DNA from: Acanthosepion esculentum
Lineage: Eukaryota; Mollusca; Cephalopoda; Sepiida; Sepiidae
DNA length: 64,000 nucleotides
Reading direction: 5' to 3'
NCBI GenBank assembly: GCA_964036315.1
Contig: OZ038487.1
Coordinates: 57,733,234-57,797,233, forward strand
How positions within the stretch are numbered: the stretch's first letter is position 1; each line of letters begins with the position of its first letter. A program made the translations under genes and the position numbers. The notes below the pieces were generated by a model. The model saw nothing but the letters and a program-made list of their open reading frames with translations. It did not search any database and was not told the DNA's origin. This document shows positions 11,491 through 25,115 of the stretch, one piece after another.

Positions 11491-11880
11491 TCTGTTGTAT
11501 AATCATTTCCTTCCGGGTCCCAATCAGAAACCTAAGGTTGGAAATGGAATCATGCCATTTTCCACTAAACATTTTTGTAAAAAAACTAAGGATAAATAAA
11601 AATAAAATAACTTAAAAGCAAACCCATTTTATATAGATAAAGCTCTTCGTAACCTGTGAGGTCTGCTTATAAGAACAATTTGTTTTTCTTTAAGGTATGG
11701 GTTGCCAGGGAACCCTTCAACGAGTCTGTCAGAATCTTTCTGAATCAAACCCAGGACACCAGCCACAACTGAAATTATTGATGTTTTCATGTGCCACATT
11801 CTTTTGAGATTTCCACTTCAAGATCTTTGTATTTTGATAGTTTTTTTTAAAGATCTGCATTACAGTTTACAGGAACTGCC
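11441..11880 (-). mobile_element. LINE family R, 3' end with (ATT)n tail
   Basis: Nucleotide similarity to 5150-5690 throughout: gataaagctct, gggttgccagggaacccttc, the caaacccaggacaccagcca segment and a tttgtattttgata end. The minus-strand translation includes LPGNPSTSLSESF. The (TTA)n at 11441-11490 is the 3' tail of the minus-strand element. Truncated at its 5' side against the CTT/AAT microsatellite. Confidence 0.7.
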
Positions 11881-11893
11881 AATAAGAAGGCTC

Positions 11894-11926
11894 TTTCTTC
11901 TTCTTTTTCTTCTTCTTCTTCTTCTT

Positions 11927-12006
<80 letters not shown>

Positions 12007-12017
12007 TAATAATAATT
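11894..12017. repeat. Compound (CTT)n(AAT)n microsatellite
   Basis: CTT/TTC units to 11956 switch abruptly to AAT units to 12017. Apparent poly-Leu/poly-Asn reading frames here are products of the repeat. Confidence 0.95.
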
Positions 12018-13036
<1,019 letters not shown>

Positions 13037-13173
13037 TAGTTTTAGGTACGGTATATTTATGGGATAAAGTGATCAATATCAGAGATACAGCGTATGTAAA
13101 TCTAAAGGCGGCCTGACGATTGCGTCTAGCATGAAACAGCCTGTCGCCTTTGAGTGTTGACTTCAATGTTCAC

Positions 13174-13178
<5 letters not shown>

Positions 13179-13270
<92 letters not shown>
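13179..13270. repeat. (AT)n microsatellite
   Basis: About 45 AT units with a single TATGTA interruption near 13252. Confidence 0.95.
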
Positions 13271-13542
13271 CCGGTGTAACAGCAAAATTGTTCAAATCTT
13301 GAAAAAGATTAGATTAAACTCTGAACCGTTGTATCTTAGAAATGATTAAATATATCTTACTGGAATTCACCTAGGTTTTTATAACACTCTTGGACTCTAC
13401 TTTGACCAATAAAAATGTATAATTACTCTCCAAACTTAACAATAGAATAAAGATGAAATCGATCATAAACGAAATTGTCATGTTCATAATTAATTAATCA
13501 TATATAAGTATCGGAAGCTCATGAAACATTGAGATTAAGTTC

Positions 13543-13543
<1 letters not shown>

Positions 13544-13597
<54 letters not shown>
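13544..13597. repeat. (TA)n microsatellite abutting mariner
   Basis: About 27 TA units that end exactly where the mariner inverted repeat begins. Confidence 0.95.
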
Positions 13598-13598
<1 letters not shown>

Positions 13599-14887
13599 CA
13601 GGTCATCCCATAAGTTCTGTCCGAATTTGGAATAAAGAAAACAAGTGACCAAATGTTACATTTCATTACAGATTAATTCAACAATGTATTTTCCCTGATT
13701 ATCTATGATTTCCTTCCATCTATTAACAAGCTTACTAATTCCATTACTGTAAAATTCTTTTGGCTTTGATTCGAAGAACTCACAAATGTCAGTTTTAACA
13801 TCTTCCTGTGTTACAAAAGCTGTTTCTTCCAAATTATTCTGTAAACCACGAAACAAATGGTAGTCTGAAGGAGCAAGGTCGGGAGAATAAGGTGGATGAG
13901 GAATTTTCTTCCCACCAAGTTTTTCGATCTTTTGTGACGTGATTCTTGCAGTGTGTGGTCGCGCATTATCCTGATGAAACATCACCCGTTTTCGATTCAC
14001 TAGAGCAGGTCTTTTTTTTCCTCAAAGCTTGGTTCAAACGCTCTAATTGCTGACAGTATATTTGAGCATTAATTGTTGCATTAGGTGGTAAGAATTCAAA
14101 GTGGATTATTCTTTGACAATCACACCAGATTGAAAGAAGAAACTTTTGCCCATGAAGTTCCCTTCTCGGATGTGGCTGGTGTCCTTCCCCTTTACCAAGC
14201 AACTGTCTACGACGCTTAACATTTCGATAAAAGGTCCATTTTTCGTCGCCAGTCACAAGTCTACCCAAATCAGGTGAAACAAGTTGGCGAGAATGGAGAG
14301 AAGAGCAGATGTCAACTCGGGATTTGTGATTGTTTTCAGATAATTCATGAGGCACACATTTTCCAAGTTTAGGAGCTTTTCCAAGTTGTTGAAGATGACG
14401 ATGAACAGTTGTATGGTTTGAACTGAGAACCACTGCCAATTCCTCAACTGATAAAGCAGGATTTTCTTCAAGGGCTGCTTCAAGAAGCTTTTCATCAAAC
14501 TCAACTAGACGTCCGGTCCGATCTTCATCTTCAAGGGCGAAATCTCCACCTCTGAATTTTGCAAACCATCTTCTGCAAGTTCTTTCATTCACACATTCCT
14601 CTCCATAAACTGAGTGAATGTTTCTAGCCGCTTCGGCTGCTGCGTTTCCTTTCTTGAACTCATAAAGCATTACGTGCCTGAAATGATTCTTGGCTACTTC
14701 AATGTTAGCAGGGTTTTAATCAAACAAAATTTAATTTTATTGTTCTCTGAAATAAGATTTGATCAGTTTAAATGCATCTGAACATAAAGATAATGTTCAG
14801 CTCCATTAGACATTATAAAATACTCTTTAAATTTCGTTCATTTTAACAAAAAGTTAAAATTCGGACAGAACTTATGGGATGACCTTG
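13598..14887 (-). mobile_element. Nearly complete mariner element, copy 1
   Basis: About 1290 bp. The terminal inverted repeats contain aggtcatcccataagttctg (left from 13600) and its complement ending at 14885. A closely similar copy is at 50205-51487. The left end follows TA of a (TA)n tract. The right flank has no clean TA (gacct then tggctcc), so the target duplication is worn. The element separates a (TA)n tract from the family F repeat, which elsewhere (47266) directly follows (TA)n, so insertion occurred at that junction. It carries the transposase pseudogene 13656-14670. Confidence 0.92.
13656..14670 (-). pseudogene. mariner transposase (DD34D), frameshifted
   Basis: Cut-and-paste transposase that would act in the nucleus on its own terminal repeats. 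From MLYEFKKGNAAAEAARNIHS the N-terminal helix-turn-helix region runs through ERTCRRWFAKFRGGD. A second HTH-like region lies around LSVEELAVVLSSNHTTVHRH. Catalytic residues are visible: VTGDEKW (Asp 1), FHQDNARPH (Asp 2) and PSDYHLF (Asp 3), with 34 residues between the last two, typical of mariner. The frame is lost at a run of eight A (complement of T at 14012-14019), where seven would keep the frame. After that the C-terminal 114 residues continue in another frame from NRKRVMFHQDN to about 13656. An in-frame stop also lies upstream of the first Met. Combined length is about that of a normal mariner transposase. Confidence 0.92.
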
Positions 14888-15288
<401 letters not shown>

Positions 15289-15475
15289 GCTAAGAAGAAT
15301 TTGGTAATCCGTATAGGTAGGCCCAAAAAAGGATGAAATCCCGAGAACTCAATGCAAATCCAGAGCTAATAATTTAAAGGAAAAACAGACCACTTTAAGT
15401 AATAATAATTTAATGTAGTAATAATTTATTTCGCCAAGCCCTTTATTAATGGACATTGGCTTATTAGACTCCATT

Positions 15476-15506
15476 TATATATATATATATATATAGATGA
15501 ACTTCG

Positions 15507-15541
<35 letters not shown>

Positions 15542-15621
15542 GAACTTCACACACACACATATATATATGAAATTCACATATCTATCTATCTATCTCTCTC
15601 TCTATATATATCTATTTAAAG

Positions 15622-15681
<60 letters not shown>
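15476..15681. repeat. Cluster of AT, CA and CT microsatellites
   Basis: (AT) 15476-15495, (CA) 15507-15530, (TA) 15531-15541, two small gaacttcacac/ATAT repeats, TCTA/TC runs 15582-15608 and (AT) 15625-15681. atgaacttc/atgaaattc words recur between tracts, so the cluster grew by local duplication. Confidence 0.85.
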
Positions 15682-15684
<3 letters not shown>

Positions 15685-16800
15685 CAAGGATAATTTTGTA
15701 ACCTATTCACGATGATCCTTGCCCTCTCTAACCTTCTAACTTTCTGTCCTGGAGTAAAAAGGTACCTCACAGGTCTCACATACGAGTTCATCTTCAAGTG
15801 TATTTTAAATTTTAGATTTTAAATTTTAACTTAATTTTTATTTTTAACAATTATTTGTTATTCATAATATTAATAATATTAATATTTTTTCTTTTATTTT
15901 ATATTCTTTTTCTTTTCTTTTCTTTTCCTTTTCTCCTATTTTATTTTATTTTGTTGGTAATCTTTAAAATATTTTCAAGTATTAACTGTAAATCATATTA
16001 ATCTGAATTTTGGAAATTAACTCATATATGTTAATTTATTCTTCCTTTACTCCTTTGTCTCCTTATTTCCTTTCACCCCTGCTTCCCCATTTGTTTTCTT
16101 TTATATCTTCTCTCTTTTCTTCACTTTTTTCTCTTTGGATTTTTTCCTTTTCCTGTGAAAGGACTTATTAAATAGGTAAAATGTCTGGCACTTTACCCCA
16201 CTTCTTTTACTCTTAAGTATTTTAATAAAAATACACTTAAACATATTGCTATCTCCTATCTCTCCCTTCCCACTCTAATTTCGATCATATTGGTCTTCCT
16301 CCTCCTCCCCCTCTCTCTATCACCTTACATCAATTTAAAACTACCCCTCAAAAGTTTGTATAAAATAATAATATGTAAATTTTTAAACCATTTTCTTTTA
16401 TGCTTGGAAATGTGATCTGAGGAACCAGGAAAAAATCCCTTGCCTGGTGAAATAAAATATAAGCAATGGACCTTTAAGTTTGTCCGTTTTTTAATTAAAC
16501 TTTTATATATATATATGAAAATCAATACCTTTTATATTATTTTTTTAATAATCTATAGGGAAATCAATAAAGTTTTGATGATAGCAACGACGCATTTTAA
16601 ATATTTTATTCATTTAAAAAATCATTTATTCAGGAATATTATTGTGAAGAACAGATGTTACATAAGACTTCCAACTACAGCGCATATAATGAAATAATTT
16701 AAAATAAATACATATGCAGTTGCCTGTGGGACTGTAGTAAATTTTTATTTCTTATATGCCTATGAATGACTACAGTCACTAGACATTGATTCCTCTTTGA
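15682..16800. other. No gene seen
   Basis: T-rich to 16330, then AT-rich. Segment 16420-16500 (gaaccaggaaaaaatccctt and on) looks like non-coding repeat sequence, but no second copy was found in the window. Confidence 0.45.
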
Positions 16801-16809
16801 CGATCCGAC

Positions 16810-17235
16810 AGAGGAAATACCAAATTTAGATGGAATCTGGAAGCGTTTGCTTAGGAAACCAGTGCTGTTCAAAATTACGAACACTAGATTGAATATGTGT
16901 GATTGAACAAGAAAAACCCAAAAAGAACAAAAAAAAACAAACAAAAAACGAGTTGCTCAGAAATAGCAAACCTAGATTCAATCGGAAATTATGCCTGCTG
17001 AGAAACGAAGTGCTGTCCAGAATTACCAAATCAAGCTCAAATCTGGAGATATGCTTAGAATACAAGTTAAACTCAGTCATACGACGCCAAAGTTGAATCT
17101 GGAAGCGTGATTACTAAAAAAAAAGAAACGCGTATCGTATAGAAATCCGAAACCTAGCTTAAATCTGAAATGCTGACTGCTCAGAAAAGACCTTTTCAAA
17201 AATACTAAACATAGCTTGAAACTGGAATCATTTTT
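16810..17235 (+). repeat. Degenerate minisatellite, period about 55-62 bp
   Basis: Recurrent blocks of aatctggaagcgt, a gctcagaaa-like word, gtgctgttcaaaattac and aaacctagcttgaa repeat with indels. Another relic unit is at about 18720-18800 (agtactgttcaggaatacca, ctggaagcatttttgctta). Very diverged. Confidence 0.55.
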
Positions 17236-17239
17236 TATT

Positions 17240-20200
17240 CTAAATCATCTGTATCATAACAGTAACATACGTGGCAATAATATTTGTAGCATTTTGCACA
17301 ATAGGCTCGCAAGTGGACATTTGGAACATTTGGTACAAGTAATATGTGCTCGTCAGAAGGTGGACAGAACTGGTCTTACCAGGGCCTGTGCATATTACTC
17401 TAGAACCCCGCTCGCGACTGAGGAGAAACTTGATTGGGGGTATCGAGTAGTGCTTTGTGACTCTCGCTATCTTATCAACCTTTGATTCTTCTACCTACAT
17501 TTATATATGTTACAAATTAAACTGAGCACAACAGACTATTAAAGGATAGCACATTTTCGCAGATTTTGAGGCCTTTATCTTTTCTTCGTCCAAATTCGTG
17601 AATTTAATTGGTACATGCTCGAAAAAAAGCACTATATAAAATCCAATGTTTTTACCTATATTGCTGAAAGTGTTTAATTATTCGACTTTATAACACGAAA
17701 AATCTCAAGTTGATGTTAAAAATTGCTGCAAAGCATTGTTGATTTATTGAGGATGGAATGACTTATTATGACAGGTCTCTAATTTGTATTTAGATAGAGT
17801 GTATTTATTTTTAACGTTTCTAGTTGAATTGTTCACCTTTATTGCATATGATCCATTATTATGTTACAATGATATTTGTATCTTATATGAATGCTACTGA
17901 ATGAAAATTGCGATGTAGTAGAGTGTGGGGTACGTATCGTAACTTCGGGTGGCGTATCATAGATAGTAACGTATAGATTTGGGGTATCATATACTCGAGG
18001 GAGAGACCCCTCCCGAGAAATTTTCACCCACCCTGGGTCTCATTATATCCTAACTCAAAGTATTTTGCCAAATTATTATCGTTTGAAGTTAATCAAAACA
18101 CGCGCATGTTTAGTTATTTCTTTGATGAACAGTTCTGGTTGGCTTGATTTTCTAGTTCTTTTTTTTGTTGGGAAAGTTATTGGAATCTTGTTGACATGAA
18201 TGTCATTAATAACTTTATAATATAAACTGCCAAGTATTAAGACAAGCTGAATCGCCAAAATATAATAAGATTGTTCTCGGGAAGATAATCCGCACTCAGT
18301 TCTTTTCATACGTTAAATTGCTCCTTACTGGCTTTGGGCACCACTTAGCTTGCTCCAAAAATCGCATATTCAGCACGAATTTATTTGTAATAATCTACAT
18401 CTCTATGTTTTTCTTTAGATGATGAATCCATATTTGCTGCTACAAATACACCCAAAAAGATGTGTAAATAGTTTATATGCAGAATTCAACCTCATTTCGC
18501 GAAATTTGCCTCTTCGCTGCAGACCAATGTTTCTCAACCTAAACATTTATGTTTAAATTAGAAATATGAAGATTTTGTTTTTAAACTTCCTCTTAACTAC
18601 AAACATGATTAACAAAGTTCCATAACTGAGCTTGGCTCTTTTGTGCAAGAACACAGTGTTGGATGTGAAAACACGTTTGCTTAAAAGCAACACGTGTTGA
18701 ACGGAAATGATAAAAAAAAAAACAACAGGAAGTGCGTCTGCCTAGAAAATAAGTACTGTTCAGGAATACCAAATGTCGCATGTACCTGGAAGCATTTTTG
18801 CTTATTTGTATGATTTAGGAATAGTATCCACCTGGCCATTCGACTTCTTAAACTTTTCAATAAATTTCTGAAAGTGAGGCGCTCACCTCACAGGGCGGCA
18901 ATTTTATAAATATTGTAAAATTCTAAAATTAAATGATAATACTACTGCATATGTGCAATCTCGAGTTCTTAAAGAAAACTAAGTTAATGACTCTTTAGGC
19001 TTCTTTCATGTGAATAGGAGTTCAGTTTGGAATAAAGAGTTAGGGGAGGTGGCATCAGGATCTTAGAGTTGCTTAGGTAGGCCATGGCCAAAAAGGGTTA
19101 GGAAACACGTTCTAAACTCTCAATTATATGTACAAAATTTTATCGATAAAAAAAAATTAAAAATGGCAGCAAATGAATGAACCCTTTAATTAAAAGACCA
19201 TACTTCCTAAGACCCTATCGGCTGATGATACAAAAGCACAAAGAGATTTACCAAATAAAAAAAACAACAAAAAAACAAAAAACATCACGTCCAACAACAA
19301 CAATCACAAAAATAAATAGCACATTTAACGAGAATGGGAAATATTGATGAATCAAAATTATTGTCTACCCACACTATCTTAAACCAAACATTAAAAAGTA
19401 ATCTCCCATCATTACTAGAAAGAACGGTAAGTTGGTGGAGTTGAGAAATCTAATTTCTCGAACAATCTGTTTAAGAAAAAAGACATTATAAATTACCACT
19501 GACAGTAAGACTAACTGTTCGGACAATGAATGCTGAATGTTTCCTGTATGGAAACGGCTATTCTCACCATTATCAATGTACGTGAAAATTACAGTGGTTC
19601 TGTAGGATGAGTGAGGTCAATTTTCAAACAAAGAACCATCCATTATATAAAAAAATTGGATCCTACCTAACAAAACCACTGCTATAATCTGAAGCCGGTA
19701 TAATTGGAGAGACCTATGCAAGAAATGTTTATTCTCCCATTTAGGTTTTCTATATTATCGACATTATCCTATCGATGATATAATAAAACCGTACTTCAAG
19801 GATGGAACGGAATGGTCAAAAGGAAACATGCTTGATACTCAGAGATAATTTTATACTACTAAGATGTACACAAAAATTTATAGATACATTTTTTACACGT
19901 GTCCCATGTAGAGTCTACACAGTCATGCAGAGTGAAAGGAAAGGAGAACGGTGGGGGTCTTATATACGGAGACACTTCTGTGTTTCTGGAGAAGCCATGT
20001 TTAGGACGCCAGGGTCAACCGAGCCGGATTCATCTAATAGATAATAAAGGGGTTCATCTAATGGTAAAATAATAAGAGTAGTCGCTCGGTTTGGTAGCTG
20101 TAAATAGACTGAAATGGAGTGTCGCTTTCATCATATTGACTATCTCGACCAAGGAAGATAATCACTCTTTTTATATCCTCACACTGGTATGTACCATAAA

Positions 20201-20585
20201 ATCACTGTCATATCATTATCAATAAAAGGGTCTATTGACGTGTGTCTGTAATATAGCAACAGCTCTAAATAGAAACTTATGATAATATTCTCCCATGCAT
20301 GTTTATATATTCAAAGATAGAAATATAATAAAAAAGACTGATTTTGCTAGTAACACATCGTAAATTCAACCAAACCAAACTAAATCGCTTAACACCACAG
20401 TTTTATAGAAAACAGTAAAATATATAAAGTTGTATAAAAACATCAAATTATTAAAAATAAACGCTCTCTAATGACATATAATATAATTTATATTTTGTTT
20501 TTCTTTGTTTAGATCATTAGAAAATGTGTTTCTCCACATTTTAAGTTTAAATATTAAACACGTCTTTTTGAGGACTCGTAGATTG
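17240..20585. other. Long stretch with no recognised gene
   Basis: AT-rich. I checked both strands for transposase, RT and host protein motifs and saw none. Contains a diverged unit of the 16810 minisatellite near 18720-18800 and A-rich sequence at 19255-19320. Confidence 0.5.
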
Positions 20586-20589
20586 GAAA

Positions 20590-20930
20590 CAGTTCTTGCG
20601 AATAGTTACTTTTCTGAATTTTTTTCCGCTGTGTGTTAAAATTAAGATTCACTTGATAAATAACTATAAATAAGATTCACTTAATAAATAATTATTCATT
20701 ATATAATATTAAACCAGGTGGTCATAATCGATTTAATGTCTTGATTTGTAGTGACAACAAATACAGAGTGCGTTCACTCTAAGCAATACCAAAATAAGTT
20801 TCTTACTCGGTGATACCTCAGAACTTTCTGTATAGATTTGTCCAAAAGGATCACGTTGGGTGCAACCAATTTTGCAGGTGATTATTAATTTTTGCATATG
20901 AATGAAATTGCAGAAAAAAAATTTCTACAA
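20590..20930 (+). repeat. Dispersed repeat family C, copy 1
   Basis: Alignable to 27470-27800: gcgttcactctaagcaatac, caaaataagtttcttactcg, gtgatacctcagaac, gatcacgttgggtgcaacca and ttttgcaggtgattattaat. A third fragment lies on the minus strand at 58910-59020. Non-coding; class unknown. Confidence 0.7.
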
Positions 20931-20949
20931 ATTTAAAAAAAAAATTTTT

Positions 20950-21190
20950 TTTAGTCATTTCACCCCAAGCAAGATATTAAAGACACTAAGACAGTGTAAA
21001 AGAATCCGAGTAAAAACATTATCAACGAGAGAGGCCAATAAAAGAAGAGGAAGTATGTAGGCAGAGAATGACACTTGACATTGTATATAACTTATGAACA
21101 TCAAATCTGACTGGAAAGCAAAAAGCCGGGAAAGCGTTCCACAAGTGAGAGGTACGCGAAAAGAATCTGTTAGCATAGAACACATAGCAA
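20950..21190 (-). mobile_element. LINE fragment, RT C-terminal tail (family B)
   Basis: Reverse strand ends with the family B 3' signature (gcttggggtgaaatgact followed by T/A runs). Translation upstream includes TCGTLSRLFAFQSDLMFIS, the frameshifted LWNSLP..CFP region. About 240 bp remain. Confidence 0.7.
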
Positions 21191-21835
21191 TATTTTATTT
21201 ATATTTTAAAATATCCATAAACAGAATGGTATAAATACATCGAAATAAGCATGAAATATCGTCAGTCATGTGACGATCCAAATGCCAAATCCTTTTTCAT
21301 TTGTGTGTTTTGATGAAGTTTCCTTTTTTGTGAATATCAATTTTTAATACGTGAGTTTTTGTTTAGTTTAAACGCGAATATCTGAATGTGTCAACAGTAG
21401 TTGTAGCAGTAATAGCAGTTGCAAGCTTGTCATAGTTAAATGCGATTGAATGGTGGGGGTATTTAAATAATGCTGATAATAGAATGAAAGAAAAATTAAT
21501 GTAAGATATGTACAGCTATCACTCAGATTTGAACAATGTCGAAAATGTGTAATCATTAAAGTTACCAAACTTATTTTTTCCCAGAAACTGGATAGTTGTT
21601 ACAATTAATAGGAAATAATAAGCCGAGAAATGAGACCAAAGTATGAAGAATTACTTTTAACTCATCATTGATTAAAATATATATTTAGTTAATTATTCAT
21701 ACATAACAATTCAAGAGGCGAAAAACACTATAATTTCGCAATGATTTGTCAGTCAATTTTTCTTAAAAACATCCGCAAGTCATAAAAATGCAAGTCCTAT
21801 TTAGAGGTCTCTCATTGATATTGCATTTAATCATT

Positions 21836-22100
21836 TCACACCAAGCAAGGCAATAAAGCCTCTATGAAGCAAGAGATTACTGTGTGAGAGAGAATAGGAG
21901 AAAAAAATAAACATTATTTAATAAAAGAACAAGCATGAAGAAGAAAACGGTTGATATTGTATTTAGATATTGGAAGATTAAAAGCAAGAAGCCAGAAGTG
22001 AGTTCCATGGCGAGAATTGTAAGAGAAGAAAGTGTTAGCATAGAACTTACGGATCCATCTGGCCATTTCATCTGTAAAATGATGAGACCTCGCCACTTGT
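21836..22100 (-). mobile_element. LINE fragment, RT C-terminal tail (family B)
   Basis: Minus-strand frames give SHHFTDEMARWIRKFYANTF, the SHQFTVELARCNRKFYANSF block, and the + strand carries tcacaccaagcaaggcaata, the reverse of the family B end. 5'-truncated and broken. Confidence 0.75.
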
Positions 22101-22204
22101 CTAATACTATATAAATTTTATATAAAAACTAGAAATATGACAATTAAAATTCCGATGGATAAAGAAAAACCTTTTGTCCACAAAAGTAAACTTTTTTAAA
22201 GACA

Positions 22205-25115
22205 AATACGGAAGACAAAAGACAACTAGATTCTCTGAAGGATGACCAAGAAACAAAAGGCCTAGGTTCTCTGAAGGCTGACCAAGAAATGAAATGCCTA
22301 GGTTCTTTGAAGGGTGACCAGGAAACGAAATGCCTAGGTTCTCTGAAGGCTGACCAGGAAACGAAAGGCCTAGATTCTCTAAAGGCTGACCAAGAAACGA
22401 TAGACCTAGGTTCTTTGAAGGGTGACCAGGAAACGAAATGCCTAGGTTCTCTGAAGGCTGACCAAGAAACGAAAGGCCTAGGTTCTCTGAAGGCTGACCA
22501 GGAAACGAAATGCCTAGGTTCTCTGAAGGCTGACCAGGAAACGAAAGGCCTAGATTCTCTAAAGGCTGACCAAGAAACGATAGACCTAGGTTCTTTGAAG
22601 GGTGACCAGGAAACGAAATGCCTAGGTTCTCTGAAGGCTGACCAAGAAAAAAGACCCTACGTTCTCTGAAGGTTGACCATAAAACAAAAGACCTAGGTTT
22701 TCTGAAGGTTGATTCAGAAACAAAAAACTAGGTTCTCTGTAGGTTGACCAAGAAACAAAAGACCTAAGATTTCAGTAGGTTGATCAAGAAATAAAAGACC
22801 TAGGTTCTCTGAAGGTTGATCAAATAACAAAAGACCTCCATTCTGGAAGAAAACATGATATAGGTTCTCTGAATCTTGACCAAGAAAAAAGACCAAGGTT
22901 CTCTGAATGTTGACCATCTAACAAAAGTCCTAGGTTGTCTGTAGGTTGATACAGAAACAAAAAAATCTAGGTTTTCTGAAGGTTTACAAGAAACAAAAGC
23001 CTAGTTTCTCTGTAAGTTGACCAAGAAAGAAAAGACCTAGGATTTCAGTAGGTGGATCAAGAAATAAAAGACCCAGGTTCACTGAAGGTTTACAAGAAAA
23101 AAAGACTAGTTTCTCTGTAGGTTGATTAAGAAATAAAAAACTTAGATTTTCAGTAGGTTAATGAAGAAGAGCTAGGTTTTCTAAAGGGTGACCGAAAAAC
23201 AAAAACCTAGGTTGTCTCTAGGTTGACCCAGAAACAAAGACCTAGGTTCTATGAAGGTTTGCAAGAAAGAAAAAGACTAGGTTCTCTGTAGGTTGACCAA
23301 GAAAAAAAACCTAGGTTTTCAATAGGTTGATCAAGAAATAAAAGACCTAGGTTCTCTGAAGGTTGATCAAATAACAAAAACCTAGATTCTGTAAGGAAAC
23401 AAAAGCATAGGTTCGCTGAAGGTTGGTCGAGAAACAAATGACCTAGGTTCTCTTTAGGTTGATCAAGAAGCAAAAGTTCTATATGCTGTGCAGGTTGACA
23501 AGAAAACAAAAACCTTGGTTGGCTGAAGGCTGACCAACGAACAAGATATATAAGTTCTTTGAATGTTGACCAATTAAAAAAGACGTAGGTTGTCTGAAGG
23601 TTGACCATCAAACAAAACACCTAGGTTCTTTCAGGATTGACCCAGAAACAAAGACCTAGGTTCTCTGAAGGTTTACAAGAAATAAAAGACTATGTTCTCT
23701 GTAGGTTGAGCAAGAAAAATGACCTAGTTTTTCAGTAGGTTGATTAAGAAATAAAAGACCTAGGTTCACTGAAGGTTGATGAAATAAGAAAAGACGTAGA
23801 CGCTGCAAGGAAACAAAAGACCTAGGTTCTCTAAAGTTTGATCAAATAACAAAAGATCTAGATTCTTTAAGTAAAAAATTCATAGTTTCGCTGTAGTTTG
23901 ATCGAGAAACAAAATACCTAGGTTCTCTGTAGGTTGATCAAGTAGCAAAAGACCTATAAGATGTGCAGGTTGACAAGAAAACAAAAAACACAGGTTGGCT
24001 GAAGGTTGACCAACAAACAAAACACCTACGTCCTCTGAATGTTGACCAATTAAAAAAGACCTAGGTTCTCTGAAGTTTGACCATCAAACAAAAACCTAGG
24101 TTCTCGGTAGGTTGACCAAGAAACAAAAGACCTAGGTTTTCAGTAGGTTGATCAAGAAATAAAAGACCTAGGTTCTCTGAAGTGTGACGAAAAAACAAAA
24201 GATCTATTTTCTCTGTAGGTTGATCCAGAACCAAACTCTGAGAGTTTACAAGAAATAAAGGTCTAGGTTCTCTAAAGGCTGACCAACAAGTAAGTAATGT
24301 AAGTTGCAAAGACTTGCGTTATCTTTAGGTTGATCAAGTAGCAAAAGACATATATGCTGTTCAGGTTGACAAGAAAACAAAAGACCTAGTTTCTCTGGAG
24401 GTTGACTATCAAACATAAGACATAGGTTCTCTCAAGATTGACCAAAAAGCAAAATACCTAGTTTCTCTGAAGGTGGATCAAGAAACAAAAAAACTAGGTT
24501 TTTTGTAGGTTGATCCAGAAACAAAAGACCTAGGTGCTTTAGGTTGATAAAGTAACAAAAGGCCTAGATATTGTGCAAGTGGACAAAGGAAATAAAAGTA
24601 CCATGTTCTCTGAAGTTTGACCAAGAAACAAAAGACCTAGGATGTCTGAATGTTAACCAACAAGCAAAACACCTAGGTTCTATGTAATTTGACCAAGAAA
24701 CAAAAGACATTGGGTCTGTGAAGATTGGGAGAACAAACAAAAGATTTTGGTTTTCTAACGGTTGACCATCAAACAAAAGGTTCTCTGTAGGTTGGCCAAA
24801 AAACAAAAGATCTAGTTTATCTATGGGTTGACCAAGAAACATAGGAGCTAGTTTACTTGATGGTTTACCATAAAACAAATACTTAGGATCCCTGAATGTT
24901 GACCAAGAAGCAAAAGACCTAGGTTCTCTGAAGTTTGACAAAGGACTTAAATTATCTCAAGGTTGAACAAGAAACAGAAGACCTAGTTTCTCTGCTGGTT
25001 GATCAAGAAACAAAAGACTTAAGTTCCCTGTAGTTTGTCCAAGAAACAAAACACTCAGGTTCTTGTACGTTGACCATGAAACAAAAGACCTAGTTTCTTT
25101 CTAGGTTGACAAAGA
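22205..25115. repeat. 2.9-kb minisatellite, 36-bp unit
   Basis: About 80 tandem units close to gacctaggttctctgaaggt plus tgaccaagaaacaaaa. The left part (22205-22660) is homogeneous; the right part is increasingly diverged with short indels. Because 36 is divisible by three, both strands show long open frames of a 12-residue repeat (for example GSLKADQETKCL, or on minus NLGLLFLDQPTE). I regard these as by-products of the repeat, not as genes. Confidence 0.95.
22320..22649. repeat. 180-bp higher-order repeat within the minisatellite
   Basis: Sequence from 22320 to 22469 is repeated exactly at 22500-22649. The period is 180 bp, that is five 36-bp units with distinct variants (gga/gca, aggttc/agattc, atagacc). 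Indicates recent multi-unit duplication at the left end. Confidence 0.9.

Noticed and set aside
22205..25115. Long repetitive open frames on both strands
   Set aside because: Product of a 36-bp repeat whose length is a multiple of three; both strands are equally open and the older half is full of frame changes.
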